From: Acidiphilium sp.
Lineage (GTDB): Bacteria; Pseudomonadota; Alphaproteobacteria; Acetobacterales; Acetobacteraceae
Assembly: GCA_028688905.1 (NCBI GenBank)
Contig: JAQTXH010000003.1
Span: 62,001 to 126,000 of the forward strand
DNA: 64,000 bases
Direction: 5' to 3'
The notes under the pieces were generated by a model. That model was not told where the DNA came from and made no database searches. It was given only the letters and a program-made list of their open reading frames with translations. Positions 1 through 7,707 of this stretch are shown in pieces; the first letter of the stretch is position 1; each line of letters opens with the position of its first letter. A program made the translations under genes and the position numbers.

Positions 1-1
1 G

Positions 2-1564
2 CGCGAAGCGATCACCGACATCGATCGGTTTCTTGCCGAGCCGGGCCGGATCGGCCGGGCGTTCCTGCGCGGCAAGGTCGCCTATCTGTTCCAGCGCTAT
101 AATGCTGACCAGGAAATAGCGGCAATGCTGCTCTGCGTCGGTCCCGGTAATCAGGAAGTCCAAACCCTGCCCAGAATGGTTACCGACTGGATCGGCACCA
201 CAATGGGCACCACCGCAGAGGCGCGAGCGCAGCAGCGCAACAGCCTGTTTCTCGTTCTGACCAAATTCGACTCCGAGTTCGAGGACAAGCAGGGCGAGGA
301 TGTCTCTGCCGGCTCGCGTTGGACCACCCGCCTGCAGGCGAGCCTGATCGATTTCTTCGGCAAGGCGCACGAGTGGCCACAATCATGGGTTCCGGGCCGC
401 GCATTCGATAATCTGTTCTGGCTGCGCAACCCGGCGATCGGGTTTGGCGCGGTGTTCGACTATACGCCCGAAGGTGGCGAAATCGGCATTGGTGAGCGCG
501 CCGCTGGTTTTGTCGCGGCGCGCCGGCAGGCCTATCTCGCCAACGATCTGGTGGCGCGCCACATTGCGGACCCGGCACAGGCCTGGGACGCGGCGCTGAC
601 ACCGAATGACGGCGGCATCCGCCGTCTGGCCGAGGCGCTGGCACCGGTTTGCGTGCGAACCCTGAAATCCCGGCAGTTGGCCGCCCGCACCGCTGATCTT
701 GCCCATGGCGTGTTCGACCGGTTGCGCCTGCACTGGCGTTCGGACGACAAGACCGAGGAGCTTCGCAAGGCTCGCGAGTTGGCCGGCCGTCTCGCCCGCG
801 CCCTGTTGGCGGTGACCCAGGCTCAGCGGTTCGGTGCTCTGCTCAGTCAGCTTGGCGTCAGCACTGATCTGGTTATCGGCGTGCTGCGGCGCATGGAACA
901 GGACCCGTCCGGCCAACCGGCCATGATCGGCACCCGTAGCGATCATGGCGCGCTCGAATTTGACCTGGCCGATATTCTCGGCGAGCTGGCACCCCCCGCC
1001 GCCGCTGCGCATGATCGGTTTGGTCAATTCGCCGACATGCTTTTGGCCGCATGGCAGGATCGCATCATCGGACTCACGCGCGACCCAGTACTGCTCGACA
1101 CACTGCGCCTCGAAACAGAGCCGGCGGTCATTCTCGTCGATAGTCTCGGCACCGCCGCACGCCGGGTGAAACTGAGCGAACGGATCGCAGATGCCCTGCG
1201 CGCGACCGGGGCGTATCACGGCGCACAATCGACCGTGGACGGTAAAATCAGCCGGCTGGCTGAGGAAATGCTCAACAATTTTGTTGCGTTTCTTGGCTTC
1301 GATGCCATTACGGAAGCGGCAAGGCCGCATGTCGGCAACCCGCCACGGCCGGTTTTCGCCGCCCGCCCGGCCGTGCTCGGACTACCGCCCCTCGGCCCGG
1401 TGCCCACCGCCTATGACACCCGATTTTATGCCGACTGGATACGCTCGATGGCGCGGCTCATTGAGCAGAATGCGGAGACCGGTGTCGATAACGGCTTCGA
1501 TCGCGCTGCCAATGATGCGCTCGGCACCATGCTGGCGCGGCTAGAGCCGCGTGCCGCCGCATGA
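2..1564 (+). CDS. SrfC-like virulence factor, 3' part (5' end outside window)
   Basis: The reading frame is open from the first bases of the window, so the gene starts upstream; 520 codons are visible. The protein resembles the SrfC (virulence factor SrfC-like) family found in type-VI-secretion-associated and srfABC-type clusters. A TKFD motif at about visible residues 87-90, after a hydrophobic LFLVL strand, looks like the G4 motif of P-loop GTPases, which would fit a nucleotide-binding role. The rest is mainly alpha-helical with no obvious membrane segment. The stop codon overlaps the start region of the next gene, so the two are translationally coupled. The family call is from recognised sequence character; the function is not established. 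Confidence 0.6.
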   Translation, partial: REAITDIDRFLAEPGRIGRAFLRGKVAYLFQRYNADQEIAAMLLCVGPGNQEVQTLPRMVTDWIGTTMGTTAEARAQQRNSLFLVLTKFDSEFEDKQGEDVSAGSRWTTRLQASLIDFFGKAHEWPQSWVPGRAFDNLFWLRNPAIGFGAVFDYTPEGGEIGIGERAAGFVAARRQAYLANDLVARHIADPAQAWDAALTPNDGGIRRLAEALAPVCVRTLKSRQLAARTADLAHGVFDRLRLHWRSDDKTEELRKARELAGRLARALLAVTQAQRFGALLSQLGVSTDLVIGVLRRMEQDPSGQPAMIGTRSDHGALEFDLADILGELAPPAAAAHDRFGQFADMLLAAWQDRIIGLTRDPVLLDTLRLETEPAVILVDSLGTAARRVKLSERIADALRATGAYHGAQSTVDGKISRLAEEMLNNFVAFLGFDAITEAARPHVGNPPRPVFAARPAVLGLPPLGPVPTAYDTRFYADWIRSMARLIEQNAETGVDNGFDRAANDALGTMLARLEPRAAA

Positions 1565-1571
1565 GCGTGTC

Positions 1572-2690
1572 GTGAGCCAGATCAGCATCGACCCTGATCC
1601 TTCCGGTCGCGGCGGCTTCGCGCAGATTCGGATACAAGGTGCCGCGCAAGCTGCCGCCGATCCACGGTTCCGATTGCAACGCAGTGACGAGCGGGCAGGT
1701 TTTCTCGGCACGCAAGGGTGGCAGCCCGCCGAAGCTTTGCTCAGCCCGCGCAGCGCTCACATCGAGGGCAGCGATCTGCTGCTCGAAATCGGACCCGAAG
1801 TCGTCGATCTGGTGGAAGACGGCACGATCGGTTTTGGGATGCCGGCGGCCGGGGTCATGACCACGGTCATCTGGCCGATCCTGACACCCTCCTACGGCGG
1901 CCTTGGATCGGTGATCTCGCAGACTCAGCGGAGCGGTGCCGATGTTGTACTCTCTGTCCACACCATCGATCACACTGTTCCGGATAGTGGCAAGTTTTCT
2001 GATCCCGGCATGCGCGGAACGGACGCCGACCCAACCATCGCCCTGCGAACCACATCGGCACCGCCGACTCCGGATGCGATCACGCGCTCCATCCTCCCAC
2101 CCGACCCACCTGCGACGGTGCCCCCGCCCTCAATTTCACCGGTCAGCCGGACGCCGTCGAACGGACCCTCCATCCTGGTGTTGAGCCTCATCGGTCTTTC
2201 TGTACTGGCCGCACTCGGAGGCGGGCTATACTGGTTTCTCGGCACACGATCCGCACCGCCCCGGATTAACCAGAGCCACTCAACGACAACGCCTCCGCCA
2301 CCTGCGACAGCGGACGATTGCGACGCCAAACCTCTGCCGGCCTTATTTGCTTGCGAAACCGATCCGGCGAAGCTTCTGGCCATCGGTGAGGCGCGTTGGA
2401 AGGCCGGTCACACTCGTGAAGGACTGGTGATTGAAAAGGCGGCCGCGCAAAAAAACTTCGGTCCTGCGGCCCTTGAACTTGCCACAATTTATGATCCAGC
2501 GCACTTCCAGGCCAGCAAAGCGGTCCCGGTCGCACGGGTTGGGAAGGCTGCCGACTATTATCGCCAGGCGGTCCACGACGGCGATCAAGACGCCGTCGCG
2601 CCGCGCGCGAAATTGTTCCGGTTGCTCGAGGACCGCGCCGACCAGGGCGATATCACCGCCCCGCTGATCCTGAAGAACTTCTGGAGATGA
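1572..2690 (+). CDS. Single-pass membrane protein with Sel1-like C-terminal region, virulence/T6SS-associated
   Basis: About 372 residues from GTG 1572; GTG 1551, which overlaps the upstream gene more deeply, is an alternative. Residues 1-150 form a soluble domain of unknown family. A Pro/Ser/Thr-rich linker follows, then one clear transmembrane helix (about 198-222, rich in L/I/V/A/G, ending YWFLG). After a second low-complexity linker the C-terminus contains AIGEARWKAG and FGPAALELATIYD, which read like degenerate Sel1/TPR helices. This suggests a cytoplasmic domain tethered to a periplasmic interaction domain, or the reverse. It overlaps the FGE-fold gene downstream by 4 bp, so it belongs to the same operon. 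No specific biochemical function can be given. Confidence 0.6.
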   Translation: MSQISIDPDPSGRGGFAQIRIQGAAQAAADPRFRLQRSDERAGFLGTQGWQPAEALLSPRSAHIEGSDLLLEIGPEVVDLVEDGTIGFGMPAAGVMTTVIWPILTPSYGGLGSVISQTQRSGADVVLSVHTIDHTVPDSGKFSDPGMRGTDADPTIALRTTSAPPTPDAITRSILPPDPPATVPPPSISPVSRTPSNGPSILVLSLIGLSVLAALGGGLYWFLGTRSAPPRINQSHSTTTPPPPATADDCDAKPLPALFACETDPAKLLAIGEARWKAGHTREGLVIEKAAAQKNFGPAALELATIYDPAHFQASKAVPVARVGKAADYYRQAVHDGDQDAVAPRAKLFRLLEDRADQGDITAPLILKNFWR

Positions 2691-4228
2691 AAAAATTCGC
2701 TCTGGCAGTCCTGCTGTTCGCTCTCGTCAGTCCGCAAGCAAAGGCGGCAGCACCGCGATGGCCGCTGGCCAGCTTTAATCCCGAACCGACGGCCGGCGAT
2801 CTGATGCTGCCGATGCCCTGCGGCGGTGCCATGGTGTTCCGCCCCGTTGCGGTGCCGGTGGGCGGCGCACCGAGCGCGGATCTGGCGATCTCACTTGGCA
2901 CCAGTAAAAGCCACCCGGGTAATTTCAACGACGGCGCGCATGGTGCCTTTCTCGCCGGGCCATTCACGCGGCACGATCAGCCACCGGTATACTGGATCGG
3001 CAAATACGACGTTACAGCTAGCCAGTTCGCCGCCATCGCAAGCCTGGACGCAGGTCATTGCCCAGATTCCGCCGATCTGACCACCCTGCCGATGACCAAT
3101 GTAAGCTGGTTTGCCGCCGTGCGCTTCACCGAGCGCTGGTCTGCCTGGCTGCTCTCACACGGGGCGTCAGCCTTGCCGACCCACCGTGACGCGACCGTTT
3201 TCATTCGCCTGCCGACCGAAGCGGAGTGGGAATATGCCGCACGCGGCGGTGCCGCCGTTCCCGCCGCAATCTACCGTGCGCCCACCTGGGCAAAGCCCGA
3301 TCAGATGGCCGAGTATGCCGTGTCGGGCGAGGGGTTTACAACCGGAAAACCGAGTCCGATCGGTAGCCGCAAGCCCAATCCGCTCGGACTATACGACATG
3401 CTCGGCAATATCGGGCAATGGAACTTTGGACTATACCGAATAACCAAACTCGGTCGACTTGGCGGACCGGCTGGGGGGTTCGTGGTCCGCGGCGGCAGCT
3501 ACATGACACCGACCGCGAGCCTGTCCACGGCTATGCGCCAGGAAGTGCCTCCCTTCGACCCTTCGACGGGCAAGGCCACACGACTTCCATCGGTCGGTTT
3601 TCGGGTGGTTCTCGCGGTCACCACTGGCGGCGATACCGCCAGGGCCGCCGCTTTGCGTGCCGCTCTTGAGCGGGAAGCCGCCGAACGAATCAACCCGACC
3701 CAAGAACCTCTGCGAGCCTTGCCGGGGCTTGAGGCCGAAAGCGCCAACCCTGAATTGGTCGCGGGGCTGAGTGCTGTCGGCGCGGCGCTGCAACAGGAAC
3801 GAGTAGCCCGGTCAAAGGCTGCCCAGACCGCCCTGCGGGCCGAGTTCGAGGCGGCGACATCGATCGCGCTCATCGTCTATGAGCGCGAAGCCGCACTGCA
3901 CACCTTGACCTCGATGCTCAGCTCGCCCCTCTATGCCTCGCTCCGTCAAAGCGCCCAATATCAGGCGGTAATGAAAAACGTCGCCGTTACCCGCAACGAC
4001 ATCCATCGTCTGACCGACTCTTATTCGTCTCTCATACAATCGATCAGCGAGACATTCACCCCGGCGCAAATCAATACGGTTGCGACATCGGTCCATACCG
4101 ACATGAGCCTTCATGCCGACAGCCGGGCCGCCATGGTGGATTGCACCGAGAAATTTCTGAACATACTCGCCAAAGGCGGCTTCCTGAACCGGGCCAATCT
4201 GATTGAGGGCATTGAAGCCGTTCACTGA
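2687..4228 (+). CDS. Periplasmic FGE/SUMF1-fold protein, TagR-like
   Basis: 513 residues with a clean signal peptide (MKKFALAVLLFALVSPQAKA). Residues about 45-315 carry the formylglycine-generating-enzyme/SUMF1 fold: YWIGKYDVTASQFA, MTNVSWFAAVRF, RLPTEAEWEYAARGG, NPLGLYDMLGNIGQW and VVRGGSYM. The cysteines that do chemistry in true FGEs are absent; the GFRCA-type motif reads GFRVVLA here, so catalysis is unlikely. Residues about 320-510 are helical and charged, possibly coiled coil. In Pseudomonas aeruginosa a periplasmic FGE-fold protein, TagR, promotes activation of the T6SS kinase PpkA. A Ser/Thr kinase lies two genes downstream, so a TagR-like role is a reasonable inference. Confidence 0.75.
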   Translation: MKKFALAVLLFALVSPQAKAAAPRWPLASFNPEPTAGDLMLPMPCGGAMVFRPVAVPVGGAPSADLAISLGTSKSHPGNFNDGAHGAFLAGPFTRHDQPPVYWIGKYDVTASQFAAIASLDAGHCPDSADLTTLPMTNVSWFAAVRFTERWSAWLLSHGASALPTHRDATVFIRLPTEAEWEYAARGGAAVPAAIYRAPTWAKPDQMAEYAVSGEGFTTGKPSPIGSRKPNPLGLYDMLGNIGQWNFGLYRITKLGRLGGPAGGFVVRGGSYMTPTASLSTAMRQEVPPFDPSTGKATRLPSVGFRVVLAVTTGGDTARAAALRAALEREAAERINPTQEPLRALPGLEAESANPELVAGLSAVGAALQQERVARSKAAQTALRAEFEAATSIALIVYEREAALHTLTSMLSSPLYASLRQSAQYQAVMKNVAVTRNDIHRLTDSYSSLIQSISETFTPAQINTVATSVHTDMSLHADSRAAMVDCTEKFLNILAKGGFLNRANLIEGIEAVH

Positions 4229-4396
4229 CAAGTCTCGATTTTTCGAACCGGCCCAAACGCCGCCGCATCACATTCCTGTTCAACTTCTACCCGCCCTATT
4301 CGATAGTCTTTATCGCCCCAATCCGGTATTAGCGAGGTGCGTGCTCGTGCCGGAACGGCCGCAACGCGCTAAAGTCCATTCCAGAAAGGGCTGCTC

Positions 4397-5272
4397 ATGG
4401 GTCTGAGAGCAAAGTTCAATCTTGCGATTATCGCCGCGCTGCTGGTTGGCTATTTCGGTGCGGGAGTTCTGTTGCACCGGTTGTTCGTTGCCAATGCGCG
4501 CCAGGCCGTGCTGCAGAATGCAAAGGTTATGATGAGTGCCGCCAACGCCGTGCAGAATTATACCGACCAGCAGATCGTGCCGCTCGCCGGACTCGAACAG
4601 GACGGAAAATTCATCGCGGCCTCAGTGCCGTTCTACGCCGCCAAGACGACGTTCAAATCGGTACATGCTGCTTTTCCTGATTATGTGCTGGCCGAAGTGG
4701 CGCTGAACCCAACCAACAAGGAAGACCAGCCAACGGATTGGCAGGCTGATTTTATCAACGATTTCCGCAACAATCCGACTTTGACGCAACTGGCCGGTGT
4801 TCGGACGACCCCAACCGGGCCGTCGCTCAACCTTGCGCAGCCGATCGCGGTGGATAATGCGAGTTGTCTCGCCTGCCATTCGACCCCGGCCATAGCACCA
4901 GCGTCGATGATCAGTGAATATGGGCCGAACAACGGTTTCGGTTGGCATCTGCATGAAATTGTGGGCGCGCAAATTGTCTCCGTGCCGCTTGCGCTGCCGC
5001 TTGCTCAGGCCAATCAGGCCTTCATCACTTTCATGACGATCCTGGGGGCTATGTTCATCGTCGTGCTGATCATTTTGAACCTGCTACTGCATTACATCGT
5101 GATCAAGCCGGTAGTGACGATGTCGGGCATCGCTAATGCGGTCAGCCTGGGCCGGAGTGATGTCGAGGAATACGAGAAGCCGGGACATGATGAGGTCGCC
5201 TCGCTCTCGGTCTCGTTTAACCGGATGCGCCGGAGTCTCGATGCGGCGCTGCGGATGATCGAGACGCAATGA
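4397..5272 (+). CDS. c-type heme (Tll0287/DUF3365) sensor with HAMP domain
   Basis: 291 residues. An N-terminal membrane helix (about 7-29) is followed by a periplasmic DUF3365/Tll0287-like domain with a CLACH heme-attachment motif at 157-161. A second membrane helix (about 209-237) and a cytoplasmic HAMP domain (about 238-290) follow. No histidine kinase or methyl-acceptor domain is present, so the protein ends where an output domain would normally begin. Its stop overlaps the start of the Ser/Thr kinase (ATGA), so the natural inference is that the HAMP output is delivered to the separate kinase. Periplasmic heme would let it sense redox state or a gaseous ligand. Confidence 0.8.
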   Translation: MGLRAKFNLAIIAALLVGYFGAGVLLHRLFVANARQAVLQNAKVMMSAANAVQNYTDQQIVPLAGLEQDGKFIAASVPFYAAKTTFKSVHAAFPDYVLAEVALNPTNKEDQPTDWQADFINDFRNNPTLTQLAGVRTTPTGPSLNLAQPIAVDNASCLACHSTPAIAPASMISEYGPNNGFGWHLHEIVGAQIVSVPLALPLAQANQAFITFMTILGAMFIVVLIILNLLLHYIVIKPVVTMSGIANAVSLGRSDVEEYEKPGHDEVASLSVSFNRMRRSLDAALRMIETQ

Positions 5273-6648
5273 CCGATCGGCTGCCGCGCTTCGGCCGCTA
5301 TGACACGATCGAGGTGATTGGCGCGGGGGCGATCGGGGTGGTCTACAGGGCGCATGACCCGCTGATCGACCGCCCGGTCGCGATCAAGGTGATACGCACC
5401 GAATTCCTCGACGAGGCCGAACGGGCCGACTACCGTGAGCGCTTCCGGATCGAGGCGAAAGCCGGCGGGCGTTGCGCCCATCCGGCCATCGTTGCGATCT
5501 ATGACGTCGGCGAAGGTGACGGCTGTCCTTATCTGGTAATGGAATTTGTCGAAGGGTACACCCTCCAGGCTGTTCTCGCTGAGCCGCAGCGGCGGGCGGA
5601 ACTCGATGTCATCGTGATGATGGAGGATATGCTCGCGGCCCTCGGGGTGGCCCATGCAAGCGGGGTGGTCCACCGCGACATCAAGCCGGCCAACATCATG
5701 ATAACCCCGGCCGGTCGGGCGAAGGTGATGGATTTCGGCATCGCACGGCTCGATCGGGGCGAGAATACTCAGATCGGCGATATGCTGGGAACCCCTAGCT
5801 ACATGGCACCCGAGCAGGTGAACGGCACCGCCGTGGATCACCGGGCCGATCTGTTCAGCGCCGCCTGCGTGCTGCACAGCGTTCTGGTGGGACGACCGCC
5901 CTTCGCGGGCGCGACCGTATCCGCCACCTTGATGCGCTTGATCGGCCCGGAGGCTGCCGATCTGACCACGCTCGCCGCAGGCCCGTTCGCGCATTTCGTC
6001 CCGGTTTTGCACCGTGGCCTTGCGAAGGACCCGACGCTGCGATTCACCTCCGCCTTTGCCTTCGTCGAGGCGATCCGCACCGCTTGTGCCAGAACCGACG
6101 ATCATACGATTATCGCGGTTGCACCGAAGCTTGCGGCCACCCTGGCGTCCCGCGAACAGGACACTGGCATGGTCGATCCGGCGGTCGTCGCACGGGCGGC
6201 TGAACGTCTGACCCGGCATATCGGGCCGATTGCGAGGATTCATGCGGTCAGAGCGGCGCGTGAAGCCAGCGACGTGGCCTCGTTCATGGCACTGCTCGCG
6301 CGCCACATCCCGCAAGCTCAGACCGCGCAGCAATTCCTGCGCGAGACCGGCACGCTCGATCGCACGAGCCATGGGGCCGCCATGCCAACCGGCGCGGACC
6401 TGAAGACGATGACCGGAACCGGGACGGGGATGTTGCCCAGTCTGGCACCGCGAGCGCTCGAAGCGGCGCGCGCCGCCCTCGCGGTCGAAGTTGGCCCGAT
6501 CGCAGGTGTGCTGATTGCCAAGGCTCTGAGGAAGGCAACAACGCCTGATGAGTTGATCGCGCTTATCGTATGTGCGGCCCCCAATTCCCAGGCGGCCCAA
6601 ACGTGGCGGCACGTCTTGCAGACGGCATTGGGAGGCGAACATGGGTAG
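5269..6648 (+). CDS. Hanks-type Ser/Thr protein kinase, soluble (PpkA/PknB-like)
   Basis: 459 residues. The kinase domain covers about 8-270, with the glycine-loop IGAGAIGVVY, AIKVI lysine near residue 43, catalytic-loop VHRDIKPANI near 134-143, and DFG at 155-157 followed by GTPSYMAPEQ. No transmembrane segment follows, unlike canonical PpkA or PknB. The C-terminal 180 residues contain two related helical segments (HIGPIARIHAVRAAR near 315 and EVGPIAGVLIAKALR near 405), similar in style to the repeated DUF8082-type motif. The gene overlaps the upstream heme-sensor gene by 4 bp. It probably phosphorylates a forkhead-associated-domain or secretion-apparatus substrate encoded upstream of the window; that part is inference. 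Confidence 0.9.
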   Translation: MTDRLPRFGRYDTIEVIGAGAIGVVYRAHDPLIDRPVAIKVIRTEFLDEAERADYRERFRIEAKAGGRCAHPAIVAIYDVGEGDGCPYLVMEFVEGYTLQAVLAEPQRRAELDVIVMMEDMLAALGVAHASGVVHRDIKPANIMITPAGRAKVMDFGIARLDRGENTQIGDMLGTPSYMAPEQVNGTAVDHRADLFSAACVLHSVLVGRPPFAGATVSATLMRLIGPEAADLTTLAAGPFAHFVPVLHRGLAKDPTLRFTSAFAFVEAIRTACARTDDHTIIAVAPKLAATLASREQDTGMVDPAVVARAAERLTRHIGPIARIHAVRAAREASDVASFMALLARHIPQAQTAQQFLRETGTLDRTSHGAAMPTGADLKTMTGTGTGMLPSLAPRALEAARAALAVEVGPIAGVLIAKALRKATTPDELIALIVCAAPNSQAAQTWRHVLQTALGGEHG

Positions 6649-6695
6649 AGGGTGACGGCACCGCGAGTCTTTGTCGTCTAAAATCTACCTGAAGC

Positions 6696-7235
6696 CTACG
6701 ATCGCGGGCCAGTTTCCGATTTGAGCTGACTGACGAGCCAGGGCGAGAGCGCGCTTGGAACCTGATGGAACAGAGTGTCCGGCGGCAGGGTCGCCCAGTC
6801 GATCCCCGCCGTATCCGACCGGGTCGGGCGGACCTCGAACAGCTTGTGCTCGATCGGTTTTCCCTTGGCGTCGCGTTCGATCAGAACCGCGGTCAGATCG
6901 ATCGATTGTACCATGGGGTTCGTGAAGCCCGATTTCAGCCGGTCGATGGCGTCGGCTTCCATGAAAGCCAGGGCATAGCGGACTGGTTCGCCGATGACGG
7001 CCGTCCGTTGCTGCACGGAAAGGGCCGACATCGACGGTGCGAGCAGAAAGAACCGGCTGATCGCCGATTGGTCGCACTGTACGGTCATGACCATGGCTGG
7101 CAGTGGCATGTTGATCGTGGACTTGCAGATTGAAGATGCCGCGTACCCGGCACCTGCATTGAGGAGCGACAGGGCGAGGCACAGTAGTGAGGCGGCTGCG
7201 GCGTGCCGGCGTTTTGCGCAAATTCGTTTTGACAT
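6696..7235 (-). CDS. Secreted hypothetical protein
   Basis: 179 residues, convergent to the kinase gene. The N-terminus is basic (MSKRICAKRRH), followed by a hydrophobic stretch and an AGYAAS cleavage region, a typical signal peptide, so the product is probably periplasmic. The mature part has two cysteines (SSICKS and VQCDQS) that could form a disulfide. It shows no motif I recognise. The location next to the signalling cluster is suggestive only. A start at the ATG 7235 gives the complete signal peptide. Confidence 0.6.
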   Translation of the reverse strand: MSKRICAKRRHAAAASLLCLALSLLNAGAGYAASSICKSTINMPLPAMVMTVQCDQSAISRFFLLAPSMSALSVQQRTAVIGEPVRYALAFMEADAIDRLKSGFTNPMVQSIDLTAVLIERDAKGKPIEHKLFEVRPTRSDTAGIDWATLPPDTLFHQVPSALSPWLVSQLKSETGPRS

Positions 7236-7707
7236 GACCTGAATGTATGCGCTCGATCGCGTTCAAACTCCATCCGGCTCACATCGACTTATAACAGCCT
7301 GTGGTGACTTTAGTTTGCCAGTATCATGCTGGGAAGCCAAAGGCTCAATGCCGAGAGGTATCAGGATGTCCGCACCAGACTCGCCGGCAGGGTGGCGTTG
7401 ATTGCTGAACTGTCGATGGTGATCGCGCCGACAAACCCTCATCGTTATAAAGATCGGCATCACGCATCAAGTCGTGGCCACGCAATTTTGTGGTACCGCA
7501 TTGGCTGATCACCCTGGGTCTGTTGAACAGTGCGGCCCGGTGGCATTCGGATGCTGGGGCGTGGACCTTGCGTGGTGTGGGATCTCGGCCCACAAAATCG
7601 GGGTATCGTACAAATAATTTCAGGCCCTAAGTCTCTGATTCTTCACACACAATCGTTGCTATTTCCAATAGCAAGATTCTGCTCAGTACAAACAGGGATC
7701 GCAAAAG
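7236..7707. other. Long intergenic region upstream of TonB-receptor operon
   Basis: About 470 bp between divergent genes. I see no convincing gene: short open stretches on both strands lack ribosome sites and recognisable products. The only clear structured element is the palindrome at 7656-7674, close to the receptor start. The rest may hold promoters for both directions or decayed coding sequence. Confidence 0.5.
7656..7674. promoter_or_regulatory. Palindromic putative operator upstream of TonB-receptor gene
   Basis: A perfect inverted repeat, TTGCTATT-TCC-AATAGCAA, lies about 33 bp before the start codon of the receptor gene. Its short spacer and A/T character suit a dimeric repressor or activator site better than a terminator. 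The regulator is unknown. It stands out from the surrounding intergenic sequence. Confidence 0.45.

Noticed and set aside
7236-7600. Remnant of a transposase or other gene
   Set aside because: Short frames are open on both strands, but none shows recognisable transposase motifs or inverted terminal repeats.
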